A DNA stretch of 64,000 nucleotides from Berkiella sp963803015 (GTDB taxonomy: Bacteria; Pseudomonadota; Gammaproteobacteria; Berkiellales; Berkiellaceae), in NCBI GenBank assembly GCA_963803015.1, contig CAWDKV010000003.1:806001-870000 (forward strand), written 5' to 3'. Position 1 is the first letter of the stretch, and each line of letters opens with the position of its first letter. The notes beneath the pieces are model-generated. The model made no database searches, had not been told where the DNA came from, and saw nothing but the letters and a program-made list of their open reading frames with translations. This document shows positions 43,514-52,538 of this stretch, in pieces. A program made the translations under genes and the position numbers.

Positions 43514-45328
43514 ATGAAACGTGCTATTGCTAAATCCAGTATTGTTACAAGACAACAAGCAAAAAAATTAAGAAACGCAAATGCAAGTCTTGTGCCAAAC
43601 CCTAGCGCTCAGTCTAGTGTCCTCGCAAATAGCGATCTGCTTAAAATAATTTTAACTTTCGTGCCTAATTATAAGCGCGTAGGAACGCATTCGTTCCATC
43701 AAGTCTGTAAAAGATGGAATACTCTTCTCGAAGGCGTTGATTTGCGCGATGGCAAAACCTATGACAAAGTACTTCAATCCTGCCAACAAGACAAAACTGG
43801 TGTTTTATTTCTTTTAACAGATAAAGTTGTATTAAAACATATTACCTTTGTTCAAGTTTTTGAATTACTTAGCTGCCATCCAGAACTTTTATTAAATTTC
43901 CTTGAAAAGCATTTTGAAGAAGCTGAAAGCAATATTTTTGGTGATATGTTATTCCAAGCAATTGGTAAATGTGCAAGTACGCAAACAATACTGGGAATTA
44001 TAAACAAACCATCATCTCATGCCTGGTTGTGCTCTAGAGATTTATTCAATCTTGGGAAGCAAAATTCTCAAGTTGCCTGCGCAATTTTGCAAAATAAAGC
44101 ATTAATCAAAAAAATTACTCAGAAAGGAATAGTAGAGTTTATTACAGGCCATGAGGAAGTCTTTAAACTTGTGCTGAATAATGATGCACTACTTAACCAA
44201 ACAGCAGTAAGGAATTTCGACTTATTTGCTAAAGTGCGTCCTGAAATCGTAAAAGAAACGATAAAGGATCCCTCTTTGGTTGCTAAATTATCTGGACCAT
44301 CCTTAGCGCATGCAGGATCACTTGATCTCGAATTTGCTCATATGATCTTAAATGATGAAACGCTTTTAAAAAAATTAGCTAGTCATCATTTAGCACTTCT
44401 TGGAGAAAATCATTTTGAAATTGCTGCTAAAATCTTGAGGGAGCCCCTTTTAGAGCGCAGGTTAGAGAGAAACGATGTTATAAAAGTTTTAAAAAATCAT
44501 CTCTCGCTTGTAGAAGAGTACTTACGTAATGAGCAAGATAAACTAAACGGATTTGATTTGGTAAGATTGGCTCATCAACATGAAGCTGTTGTTGTTAATA
44601 TTTTAAATAATAAAGCACTTTTGAATAAAGTCGTCAGCTCCCGAGGTTCTTTCGGTGCTCTGATTGAAACGCATGTCGCTTTGGTTCAGAAAGTTTTAAC
44701 TTCTAAGGAATATTCTAACAAACTCTTAGGAGATGATTTAGCTAGTATTGGGAGCAAGTACCCTGAACAGGCTAAATTTATTCTCGAAAATAACGAACTA
44801 CGTGCTAAATTGCAGGGCGTCGACTTGGCCATCCTGGGTTCGAATATTCCTCGATTAGCAGAGGAACTGTTAAAAGATGAAGAGATACGACAAAAGTTGG
44901 ATGGTTGGAATTTACAGTTGATTTGTCGTAACAACACTAAAGCTGCCAAAGTTATCTTAAATGATGAAGAATTATACAGTAAGTTAAAAGATTTGGATTT
45001 TCTTAACATAGGCACCCTGAGTTCACAATGTGCCAAAATGATAATAGCAAATAAACATTTGTATAAAAATCTGTCCTTGAAAACTTTGGTCGACCTCAGT
45101 CAAAACGATTTAGAAAACAGTAAGGCTTTACTACAAGATAAAGAGATTTGTAGAAAACTAAGCTTTGCTGAATTAAAATCTTTAAGGATTAAAGTTGATA
45201 CGATTGCCAATATCACTCAATTATGCCAAGAAGAATTGAATAAATTGCCTAGTATTGGCTCAAGAACAATACAAAGTCCCGAAAATCTTATCAGAGAAAC
45301 CGCAGTCAAAAAACGGGGACGGGCTTGA
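43514..45328 (+). CDS. F-box protein with about 36-residue helical repeats, candidate effector
   Basis: A 604-residue protein. Residues 39-75 form an F-box: LLKIILTFVPNYK, then SFHQVCKRWNTLLEG, with the typical VC-x-x-W. F-boxes dock on SKP1 of the host SCF ubiquitin ligase, as in Legionella F-box effectors. From about 150 onwards come a dozen or so repeats of 35-37 residues with the pattern DLA-x-LGS-x-x-P-x-x-AK-x-IL-x-N-x-EL-x-x-KL (for example DLASIGSKYPEQAKFILENN and DLAILGSNIPRLAEELLKDE), an alpha-solenoid that presumably binds the substrate. The repeat is not ankyrin, LRR or TPR as far as I can tell. AAGG six bases before ATG favours 43514 over 43499. The end is basic (AVKKRGRA). Confidence 0.78.
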   Translation: MKRAIAKSSIVTRQQAKKLRNANASLVPNPSAQSSVLANSDLLKIILTFVPNYKRVGTHSFHQVCKRWNTLLEGVDLRDGKTYDKVLQSCQQDKTGVLFLLTDKVVLKHITFVQVFELLSCHPELLLNFLEKHFEEAESNIFGDMLFQAIGKCASTQTILGIINKPSSHAWLCSRDLFNLGKQNSQVACAILQNKALIKKITQKGIVEFITGHEEVFKLVLNNDALLNQTAVRNFDLFAKVRPEIVKETIKDPSLVAKLSGPSLAHAGSLDLEFAHMILNDETLLKKLASHHLALLGENHFEIAAKILREPLLERRLERNDVIKVLKNHLSLVEEYLRNEQDKLNGFDLVRLAHQHEAVVVNILNNKALLNKVVSSRGSFGALIETHVALVQKVLTSKEYSNKLLGDDLASIGSKYPEQAKFILENNELRAKLQGVDLAILGSNIPRLAEELLKDEEIRQKLDGWNLQLICRNNTKAAKVILNDEELYSKLKDLDFLNIGTLSSQCAKMIIANKHLYKNLSLKTLVDLSQNDLENSKALLQDKEICRKLSFAELKSLRIKVDTIANITQLCQEELNKLPSIGSRTIQSPENLIRETAVKKRGRA

Positions 45329-45431
45329 TTTGGTAAGACATGTATGATTGTTCTTCAGGGGTATTTAATGATGAGCGTAGCTCAATCTAAAATATTTTAT
45401 TGTTTTATCCAACCGTTGCAGAGAGTAATTC

Positions 45432-47087
45432 ATGACAATTCAAGGCGCACTTTTTAAAGTAGAAGATAAATTATTTAAAGCTGCTAATACGGATGAAGAT
45501 CTTAGCCCTATCTTAAAAGACTTAATTAAAGCGGATTGGGCAAGTATTAATTTTCAATTGCCGCTTTCTACGGGAAAATCGCTTGCTTCAAAACTGATTC
45601 TTACAAAGAAATATAGAGATATATTTATAGATAATCTTACTCCAGAGCAATTTGGTAGGATCAATTGGCTAGAAAAGCAAGATAATGAATATTCTTTGCT
45701 CAAATCCTTGCTTGTTCAAGCTCTTTCTCTTTATAAAAGATCTACTAGAAGTTCTGATATACGGCAGGTTGAATTTGAAGAAATAAAAGTTTTTATTTGG
45801 AAAGTCATTCGTAGATTTACTTCTGAGCAATTTCGAACGTTAAACTTAAATCATTTCCAATATAAACCTGAGTCTACGTCTCAAAATTTATTAGAAGCTG
45901 AGTGGTCAGTTTTCAATAAAATAGAAAATGATGGCGCTTCTTTCGATGAGGAAATTGAGAAAATATCAATTTTGCATATTTTAGTGTATTTAGCATATGA
46001 AACTGCAATGAATGAGGATCTTGCTAGTACATTAACACATGTTTTATGCAATATTCCTAAAAGACAGTGGGGAGAGTTAAATATTCTAGAAACCGTTCTA
46101 GAGACTTCCATATCATTAGTACACTTATGCTTTTATCCAGCAAAAAATGATTTATTGAATGTTGTACTGAGCAATTTTACTCCAAAACATTGGTCTTGTT
46201 TCAGAGAAGAAGTTGTTGATAATAGCTGGGCACAGAGTAGGGAACATGGTATTACAGAAGATAATGTTGATTCGCTTTTATATAGAACTGGCTGGGATAG
46301 TGTAGAAGAGTATTATAATGTTTATTATGATAAATATATTTATCCGAATATAGGTAAACCTACGGAAGAAGCAATTACTGTTGCAGATGACCAAGAAGGG
46401 GTTGAAGAATTAACTGAACTTGCGCTAAGAGCGGCTAAAAAAAATCATCCTGAAGTGATGATATGGCATATTTCCTTATTGCAGGATAATGACTTAGAAG
46501 AAAAAGCTCTTGAAGCTGCCCAGAAATTAACTGAACTGAATAATATTTCTTGTGCAGTACTTGAACAAGCTTATTTTCATATTGCCAATATTCATTTCCT
46601 TTCTTTAAAACACCCCGAGAACTTTTCCCAGTTTAAAGAAATTTTGCTTTATGCACATCAAAATATATATAAAATCAAAAGCTTGACTCGAGAAGGGACT
46701 ATTTTGCGAGATAGCATTCTTGCAAGTTATTTTTATGGTGGTGTATTCACAGATAATGAAGGCAAACAGCATCGCGTTTATCCACCTCTTGTTGATCTTA
46801 AAACGCTTCCTAAAGTAAAAGCTTATTTAGCGCTTTGTGATGAAATTAGTTGCGTTGTTCCATTAGAGATCTTTGACAGAAAGGTATTTGATAAAGTAAA
46901 TGCATTTATTACAGAACAAGTAGAAATAAAAACCGCTACCGGTAAAAGAATTTTAGCTCCCCAAGATGATCCTGGACTACCAACGGAAATTACTCCTGCT
47001 TTCAAGATTTCTCGTCAAGAAGTTAAACTTGAGATGCCATCCGATAAATTTTCTTCCTCAGAATTGCAACAACGTAGGACTTTGTGA
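45432..47087 (+). CDS. Repeat protein related to the one at 11874, candidate effector
   Basis: A 551-residue protein without signal peptide. The N-terminal half carries degenerate units with an aromatic motif (DWASINFQLPLSTGKSLASK, QFGRINWLEKQ, QWGELNILETV, HWSCFREEVV), spaced 60-80 residues apart. The C-terminal half is TPR-like (LTELALRAAKKNHPEVMIWH, EKALEAAQKLTELNN) and ends with YPPLVDLKTLPKVKAYLALC before a polar tail. This arrangement resembles the C-terminus of the protein at 11874-13946. No named family. AGAGAG six bases before ATG. It stands 46 bases before the toxin-like gene, but the two need not be related in function. Confidence 0.6.
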   Translation: MTIQGALFKVEDKLFKAANTDEDLSPILKDLIKADWASINFQLPLSTGKSLASKLILTKKYRDIFIDNLTPEQFGRINWLEKQDNEYSLLKSLLVQALSLYKRSTRSSDIRQVEFEEIKVFIWKVIRRFTSEQFRTLNLNHFQYKPESTSQNLLEAEWSVFNKIENDGASFDEEIEKISILHILVYLAYETAMNEDLASTLTHVLCNIPKRQWGELNILETVLETSISLVHLCFYPAKNDLLNVVLSNFTPKHWSCFREEVVDNSWAQSREHGITEDNVDSLLYRTGWDSVEEYYNVYYDKYIYPNIGKPTEEAITVADDQEGVEELTELALRAAKKNHPEVMIWHISLLQDNDLEEKALEAAQKLTELNNISCAVLEQAYFHIANIHFLSLKHPENFSQFKEILLYAHQNIYKIKSLTREGTILRDSILASYFYGGVFTDNEGKQHRVYPPLVDLKTLPKVKAYLALCDEISCVVPLEIFDRKVFDKVNAFITEQVEIKTATGKRILAPQDDPGLPTEITPAFKISRQEVKLEMPSDKFSSSELQQRRTL

Positions 47088-47133
47088 TTTTTTGGATATG
47101 AATTTACAAAAGTGAAGTTTAATAGAGCGGGGA

Positions 47134-48054
47134 ATGAACTTGGGTGATGCATTTGATTCAGAAGAAGAGTTTTTCGATGAAAATCAAGATGCATCATTAA
47201 CAGAATTGTTTGTGCCTGAATCCACATTAGAATTCAATCCTCAACATGAAATAGGGGAGCAAAGTCACCCCTCTGATGTCTCTTTAGCCGGTTATGAGCC
47301 TGATTTGCGGCCTTCAATAAGTGATGGGCAGACAGGATCTTCATTAGAAAGAGAGAATCTATCGGCTTACACACTCACGATTGATGCTCATAAGGATTAT
47401 ACTCTGGCTGACGATATTAAGCTGTTTGGGCGTGCTCTTTTTGGGGACAAGAGCTCAGAAGTTGAAGCCTGGCAAATGGCAAATCGTAAACGCGTACCTC
47501 AGGGGGTACAGAACTTTGTCGGAGGAGTCTCAGAGAAACGACGAAGTGTAAATCAAGTTTTTAAAGATACTAAAGACAAATTGGATAACCCGGTCACCGA
47601 TTTTTTATTGCCTGACTCTATTGAAGGGGCTTTTGTTGATACAGCTTTGTTTTTTTCAGGGGGTAGCTTAGCTAGAAAGGGACAAGTTTGGTTGTTTCGA
47701 GAAGTGGGCGCCATGAAAGGGGCAACAATAGCTCGAAATGGGGGAAAATATGCAGGCGAATATGAAAGCATGCTCAATCAAACCTCTAAAGAGTTATCCA
47801 AAACAGCCAAATCACATGGAAAAAATATAAGACTACATGAAAATAAAATCAAAAATCCAAGAAAATACGACCCAAACTGGGATAGTTATGACGCCAAAAA
47901 ACAGGGTAACAACCTCCATCATTGGCGTCAGGACGCTGAAAGAGCAAGGGTTTATGAAAGACTTGCCAATGAAGTCCTTCAGAGCAGACTGAATACACCA
48001 AAGCCCGATCCCATACCAAACTCTCATTATAAACCTAAAAAAGGTGCCTTATGA
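47134..48054 (+). CDS. Polymorphic-toxin-like protein with C-terminal nuclease-like domain
   Basis: A 306-residue protein. The first 85 residues are acidic and disordered, and residues 90-200 form a pretoxin-like region with a Gly-rich hydrophobic stretch (GAFVDTALFFSGGSLARKG). The last 80 residues hold a charged His/Lys motif, IRLHENKIKNPRKYDPNWDS, then GNNLHHWRQDAERAR, of the kind seen at the ends of Rhs/contact-dependent toxins. The stop overlaps the start of a small gene by four bases, and a paralogue of that gene follows, the classic toxin-immunity order. The specific toxin family and the secretion route are not known; no Rhs repeats, VgrG or PAAR domain is present. Confidence 0.6.
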   Translation: MNLGDAFDSEEEFFDENQDASLTELFVPESTLEFNPQHEIGEQSHPSDVSLAGYEPDLRPSISDGQTGSSLERENLSAYTLTIDAHKDYTLADDIKLFGRALFGDKSSEVEAWQMANRKRVPQGVQNFVGGVSEKRRSVNQVFKDTKDKLDNPVTDFLLPDSIEGAFVDTALFFSGGSLARKGQVWLFREVGAMKGATIARNGGKYAGEYESMLNQTSKELSKTAKSHGKNIRLHENKIKNPRKYDPNWDSYDAKKQGNNLHHWRQDAERARVYERLANEVLQSRLNTPKPDPIPNSHYKPKKGAL

Positions 48055-48284
48055 ATAATTCAAAATATCAAGATTACCTATTAGAGATTAGTGCTCTTTT
48101 AAAAGAGCATTTGTTAAGAGCCAATCAAAATTGGAAGCAAGCACAACAGAGCCAAACAGAATTTTATGATGGCTATTGTTATGGATTACAACGATTGATG
48201 GCTGTAATGCAATTGCAAGCTGATTTTTCAGGGATCTCTTTAGCAGATATAGGGTTAGCAAATATTGATCCCTCTAATCTTTAA
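48051..48284 (+). CDS. Immunity-like protein 1, paired with the upstream toxin-like gene
   Basis: A 77-residue acidic helical protein overlapping the toxin stop by four bases (ATGA). The pattern YQDYLLEISALLKEHLLRA, FYDGYCYGLQRLMAVMQLQA and SLADIGLANIDPSNL matches a small family commonly found directly after Rhs/polymorphic toxins (F-x-x-GY-x-x-x-L core, LadIGLxxIDP end). It would bind and silence the toxin. It shares the same design with the next gene, so one of the two may be a spare copy or guard against a variant toxin. Confidence 0.65.
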   Translation: MNNSKYQDYLLEISALLKEHLLRANQNWKQAQQSQTEFYDGYCYGLQRLMAVMQLQADFSGISLADIGLANIDPSNL

Positions 48285-48308
48285 TTTTTTATATATCAAG
48301 GAAACTTT

Positions 48309-48536
48309 ATGAACAATAATCAATATCTACGCTACCTTAGTTCTTTGGGTGATTTTATCAAAGATGAAGTGGAGGATGCTAAAAAATACAATAAAGAAAA
48401 TACCGCATTCAATCATGGTTATCGCTTAGCGTTATGTGAATTTATTAACCTAATGATTGAAAAAGCTAAACACCATAATATTCCATTGCCAGAAATTTCA
48501 TTAGATAATCTTGACCTCGCTAAAGAGCTATTATAA
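48309..48536 (+). CDS. Immunity-like protein 2, paralogue of the previous gene
   Basis: A 75-residue protein, 24 bases after the first immunity-like gene. It keeps the same landmarks: N-terminal NNNQYLRYLSSLGDFIKDEV, central AFNHGYRLALCEFINLMIEKA and C-terminal IPLPEISLDNLDLAKELL. Identity to the first copy is modest, so it is an old duplication or a separately acquired version. Tandem immunity genes of this sort are known to protect against related toxins. A palindromic hairpin lies about 115 bases downstream, shared with the convergent gene. Confidence 0.62.
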   Translation: MNNNQYLRYLSSLGDFIKDEVEDAKKYNKENTAFNHGYRLALCEFINLMIEKAKHHNIPLPEISLDNLDLAKELL

Positions 48537-48651
48537 AGAGTTAAAGCATAAGGAAGAATATGCCAATTAAGCTCGGCATTTTTGGTGTACTAGGAAAGCG
48601 CCTATTTGTGAAGAGTAGGAAGTGCCCTCTACAAAGCATTAATAAAGTTGT

Positions 48652-48673
48652 TGGCCTTACAATTGTAAGGCCA
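48652..48673. terminator. Perfect 22-bp palindrome between convergent genes
   Basis: A self-complementary sequence with core GGCCTTACAATTGTAAGGCC (48653-48672). The word TTGGCCTTACA of its left half occurs again at 48705-48715, where it encodes the end of the vWA protein. No T run follows, so it may act as a bidirectional terminator or another structured site. Confidence 0.55.
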
Positions 48674-48699
48674 GAGTCTTTGCGTGATTTCAGGCTTTT

Positions 48700-50430
48700 T
48701 TAACTTGGCCTTACATTCACTTCCAATCTTTGGAGTTTTTTATCAAGCTCAACCACGCCTTCTTGGGCAGCGGCAGCCGCCATCTGTGCTTCATTGGCAG
48801 CGCTATAACCTGGGGTGAAGCTAGGTGGTGGTGTTAGCCCTTCCTCAACAGGATCAGTTGTTACACGAGGCCTGGTGCTTGCATAAGAATAGTTCTTTTC
48901 AGCAAACTGAAAAGGCTCTCCTTCTGTTAAGGGCTTGCTAACCAGGGTAAGTGAATCATTAAACACAGAAACGGCTTCTTTAAACAAACCTTGTACAATA
49001 TGTCTTAGTAACCTGGGACGACTCATTTTAGCGCCTTGCGCGTAAATTTCATCAAAGTCGCTCATTGTATTTAAATGAATGTGACTCACCCCAGAACCGT
49101 GGGACCATTTTTCAACCACTTCTCGTTTATAGCGGTCCCCTAAACCTAAAGTGAATATTCTGGGTGGTTTTTTTGCAGTTGGGCCTGTTTGTTCCGTGAT
49201 TTTATCAATCAACTGCTGCTCAGTTATGCCTGACGATGTATTGTCGCCATCGGTAAATACTACTAAACAATGTTCATGTTCAGGATACTTTTGTTTGAGA
49301 GAATTCAGCGTGCTAAACACTGTCCCATAAAGATTAGTGCTACCACCAATGTCGAGCCTATTAATATGATATGAAATCTGCCTAAAGAGGTTATTTTTAT
49401 CTTTGTCAATAACCCAAGCCTCATCATGACCAATCTTATCATCAAAATCTATTATACGGATAATGTCACCCAGCGCACAGATGTTGTTAACCAATTGCTG
49501 ACATAAGGTCTTTACTTTTTCTTTATATTCAGGAAAAACACTTAACATACTACCGCTGCGATCTAAAACCAAGGTGTAAACATTATTTGCTTTTTGCAAT
49601 GGCGTTTCTGAAGGGAGCAAAACAGGTTGTCTCTTTGCCAACATAAAACCTTCTTGAAACGTATATCTTAAATAATCAATTAAGGCTTTTCTATCCAACG
49701 TGACACTTGTCGTACTACCTCTATTTTGTACGTTTTCCATTCGGGGAGCATGAGGATAAAGTAAGTTTAAGTATTCTCCATAACGAATAGCAAAACATTT
49801 GGTTCCATCAGCTTGCTGTTCAATCTCAACAATTTTTTCAAAACCGGGTTCTAGGGTAAAATTGTTTGAAGTGACGGCATCATTACTTTGAAATGGTTTA
49901 TCTTCTTGAAAAGCTTTCATCAGCATTCCCTTACGGGCCGGTGAAAGCGCAGCTTTCAACATCATAGCTCGACCTTGCCAGATCAAATCATAGCCTGCAC
50001 GTTTGGGAATTGGGATCCGAAATACACGTTCGCTTTTATTATCATTTGCAGGGTTTAGAAGGTGTTCATTGATGCCACATTCTGCTACTAAGTTTGGGCT
50101 AAACAAATGTGAAATAACTTCGGGAGCACGCATTTGACTATCATCAAATAAAGGGCTTGTAACTAAATGAGTCGATAAATTTGCGTCACTTTCATGCAGT
50201 GCATATTGTAAACTATCACGCGTTGCTTGCGCTGATCTGAAAATTTCATTGAGGGTTGCTAATGCTCTTGCGTCACTAATCGTAATGGTGACTTGACTGC
50301 TTGAGGTGGCAACCTCTAGCTTTGTTTCTGATAAATCTGTCCGACTTTCTAAAAATGCGCTAATTAGCGCTTTCCATGCATCTGCATCTTGAATGTCGGT
50401 AGTAAATTGGGGCTGAGCTCCTTTAATCAT
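48700..50430 (-). CDS. Von Willebrand factor A (MIDAS) domain protein
   Basis: A 576-residue protein with a vWA domain at about 283-460. The metal-ion-dependent adhesion site is complete: DRSGS at 290-294, the conserved Thr365 in GGSTNLYG and Asp394 in FTDGDN. No signal peptide or membrane segment is seen, so it is cytoplasmic or secreted by another route. The N-terminal 280 residues match no family I know; the C-terminal 100 residues are proline- and alanine-rich. vWA domains bind partner proteins through the metal. It stands alone. Confidence 0.8.
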   Translation of the reverse strand: MIKGAQPQFTTDIQDADAWKALISAFLESRTDLSETKLEVATSSSQVTITISDARALATLNEIFRSAQATRDSLQYALHESDANLSTHLVTSPLFDDSQMRAPEVISHLFSPNLVAECGINEHLLNPANDNKSERVFRIPIPKRAGYDLIWQGRAMMLKAALSPARKGMLMKAFQEDKPFQSNDAVTSNNFTLEPGFEKIVEIEQQADGTKCFAIRYGEYLNLLYPHAPRMENVQNRGSTTSVTLDRKALIDYLRYTFQEGFMLAKRQPVLLPSETPLQKANNVYTLVLDRSGSMLSVFPEYKEKVKTLCQQLVNNICALGDIIRIIDFDDKIGHDEAWVIDKDKNNLFRQISYHINRLDIGGSTNLYGTVFSTLNSLKQKYPEHEHCLVVFTDGDNTSSGITEQQLIDKITEQTGPTAKKPPRIFTLGLGDRYKREVVEKWSHGSGVSHIHLNTMSDFDEIYAQGAKMSRPRLLRHIVQGLFKEAVSVFNDSLTLVSKPLTEGEPFQFAEKNYSYASTRPRVTTDPVEEGLTPPPSFTPGYSAANEAQMAAAAAQEGVVELDKKLQRLEVNVRPS

Positions 50431-50902
50431 CTTACTTTCCTATTTAACTCACAAAGGGGCTGCAGGTTAATATTTTTGTAACCAAATTGCAAGAGAACAC
50501 AAGGATATATCCATAAAGGAGAGAAGAATTAGGCTTGCACTATTGAATTGTGGTAGGGGTTAATAGCATTTCTTGTATGGCTCGCAAACTTCACATTCAT
50601 TTTCCTGAAGTATGTTAAGAGATAATGGTGTAGCCCAGTTTGCGAAGCTCTTCCTATATAGTTTGTAAGGTGACTCTAGCGTTGCCAGTTAATACTATCG
50701 GAAATGAGACATTCTGCGCTTGTAAACAGATCCCCATACTGCGGCCCCTATATTAATGCCTATTGATTGCCGTTGAAGTTGGGGGGTGGGTATATAGATT
50801 TATACGACATGGCTCTTTAAATCATGGCGCCTTACAGTTATTATGGGCTCGCGTTATTGAAAAGGCTGTAAGTTTTTTTTAGGAAAAGATAGGAGAAAAA
50901 TG
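50431..50902. other. Intergenic stretch, 472 bases, with a repeated 21-mer
   Basis: No gene. It contains a 21-base word at 50580-50600 that recurs with one mismatch at 53554-53574 (listed separately), and an AT block at 50793-50810 similar to one before the gene at 62194. The right end has GGAG of the next small gene. Confidence 0.45.
50580..50600 (+). repeat. Intergenic 21-mer, copy 1
   Basis: GCTCGCAAACTTCACATTCA plus T; 20 of 21 bases match the copy at 53554-53574. Both copies are outside genes and in the same orientation. Confidence 0.6.
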
Positions 50903-51088
50903 ATGCATATGATTAGCGATATAGATCAAAAGAGCGTTCATGGTGGAAAGGGAAGTAACAATACAGAGATTTCTGAAAAATCTACAACACAAAGGGCTGC
51001 CCCTTTTGAAGCCTTTTTAGTGGCCGACCAAAAGAACTCTTCTTTTAATGAGCTCTTAGATCTAACAGCAACTGGCTGTTGCGACTAA
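50903..51088 (+). CDS. Small peptide with a double-glycine-type leader, possible secreted bacteriocin-like peptide
   Basis: A 61-residue peptide starting at 50903 (an ATG three bases upstream is possible); GGAG is seven bases before it. Its start HMISDIDQKSVHGG followed by KGSN fits the leader pattern of peptides cut after Gly-Gly by C39-peptidase exporters (LS-x-x-E-x-x-x-V-x-GG). The predicted mature part, about 45 residues, is polar and ends in GCCD. No exporter is in the window. A hairpin lies just downstream. Confidence 0.55.
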   Translation: MHMISDIDQKSVHGGKGSNNTEISEKSTTQRAAPFEAFLVADQKNSSFNELLDLTATGCCD

Positions 51089-51426
51089 TTTCATCTCTGC
51101 TATGGGCCTTTGCATGACAAAGGCCCCCCGCAGGCCGGTAGAGTACTGTAACCTTTAATCTATGTTTGAAGCAGTAAATAATTCTCAAAGTATTCTCTAT
51201 CCTCTCTCTTTCATATCTAGTCAAGAACAACTAGGCAGGCTCAATTGCCCCCCTCTAATCTTAATCGGCGCAGAACGCCTGGGCACTTTTAAATGAAGTC
51301 TCTCATAGCAATGAAGTGTATCTATTTATGGTAAAAACTATTCAATAACTGGTATTTTTAGCGGTTTTAAAATAATTTCAATTGCAACCGATAATATAAT
51401 AATTGAATTAGCGGATGAGTTAAAAA
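51089..51426. other. Intergenic stretch, 338 bases
   Basis: Apart from the hairpin at 51104-51126 (listed) I see no gene or RNA. The right end carries the promoter region of the exported protein gene. Confidence 0.4.
51104..51126. terminator. Hairpin after the small peptide gene
   Basis: Perfect 9-bp stem GGGCCTTTG / CAAAGGCCC (51104-51112 / 51118-51126) with a five-base loop, 15 bases after the stop. It is followed by C rather than T, so termination may be weak or factor-dependent. Confidence 0.6.
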
Positions 51427-52050
51427 ATGAAAAGAATACTGTTATTTTTACTATGCAGTCAGTGCATTTCCACTTGTTATGCACTTGGACCTAACGAATT
51501 AATGTTCAATGATCATAAATATATCAAACAGATAGAAAAAAGTCATGACAGAACTTTTTCAGCAGAATACACATCTATTCATGAAAAAAACAAAAAAATT
51601 ATCCTTCATCAAGTTCTTGATAAAAATGAGCCGTCAGCGGTAGTTGATAGTTTAAAACAGCACAAAACAGTAGAAATTGCCGAAGTTGAAAATATTAATA
51701 ATGATGATCTGCTTATCACTTTTGTAAGATTTGATTTGCCTAATTCAAAGGTTGAACAAAATCTCTGTAGAATAATAAAAAATAGGCATCAAAGGGGATG
51801 TGTGGTTTTCCAATATGTCGATACTCAAAAAATGACAAATCAAACAAATGGTTTTACGACAGTTGATTTCACTCAGGTCTCAGAAAATATCAAACATCTG
51901 CCCCTCGAGGAATATGTTTCCACTTTATCCCAAACTCTTCGACCTAAGGAAAAAGAGATCCCCTGGTATGATCGTCCAGGTGCTTGGGCCGGTCGAGATG
52001 AATACTTAAGACGTAAAAATAGCGGTTTACTAGGAACACCAACAGAGTAA
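51427..52050 (+). CDS. Unknown exported protein, 207 residues
   Basis: An N-terminal signal peptide (MKRILLFLLCSQCISTCYA) gives a periplasmic or secreted protein of about 188 residues. The mature part alternates strands and helices (NELMFNDHKYIKQIEKSHDR, AEVENINNDDLLITFVRFDL) and ends in a polar Trp/Arg-rich tail (IPWYDRPGAWAGRDEYLRRK). Two cysteines (NLCRIIKNRHQRGC) may form a disulphide. No family is recognised. The ribosome site is weak (GATGAG). Single gene. Confidence 0.6.
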   Translation: MKRILLFLLCSQCISTCYALGPNELMFNDHKYIKQIEKSHDRTFSAEYTSIHEKNKKIILHQVLDKNEPSAVVDSLKQHKTVEIAEVENINNDDLLITFVRFDLPNSKVEQNLCRIIKNRHQRGCVVFQYVDTQKMTNQTNGFTTVDFTQVSENIKHLPLEEYVSTLSQTLRPKEKEIPWYDRPGAWAGRDEYLRRKNSGLLGTPTE

Positions 52051-52385
52051 TCTGTTTATAGCCGATATTTTTTCACAGCTCAACTTTAGTGTCGAAAGTC
52101 AGGCCTGTACTATTGCATCTAAAAATGTAATGCACCCCTCTTACCTTAAGGTGATTGTTATTTGAAGAAATCACTCATGCAAAATCAGATCTAAAATATA
52201 ATTTGGTTAAAAAGTTTAATGAACATCGAAAAAACATTTTTGTATAAGTGATTTAGCGGGTAATTAAGTTTACTAATTGCAAAATCATGAATTAATTGAT
52301 TTTTTGATCTTAAAAGCGCATGATAATAGTGTCTTGTTCAACCCTTGAATGAGATTTAAGGATCTTTCATATAAGGAATTTCCAT
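52051..52385. other. Intergenic stretch, 335 bases
   Basis: AT-rich; no gene, repeat or structured RNA recognised before the short leader frame at 52386. Confidence 0.4.
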
Positions 52386-52478
52386 ATGAAAAACTTAACA
52401 TTATCTCAATTTCTCTTGTCCCTTCAACCCGTCACTTCAATTTTGAAGTGTTTTGATGAAACATCCTTTTTTCTTTAG
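52386..52478 (+). CDS. Possible 30-residue leader peptide before the outer-membrane protein gene
   Basis: An ATG with TAAGGA eight bases upstream opens a 30-codon frame (MKNLTLSQFLLSLQPVTSIL, ending TSFFL, TAG stop at 52476-52478). A 7-bp hairpin (CACTTCA / TGAAGTG, 52433-52450) lies inside it, followed by TTTTG. The arrangement looks like a leader peptide with an attenuator-type structure 60 bases before the barrel gene. It may also be a chance frame. Confidence 0.35.
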   Translation: MKNLTLSQFLLSLQPVTSILKCFDETSFFL

Positions 52479-52538
52479 TTTAACAGTAGACTCAATTTAA
52501 TGAGTTTGGGTTAACAACTACTAATAAGGTGGTGTATC

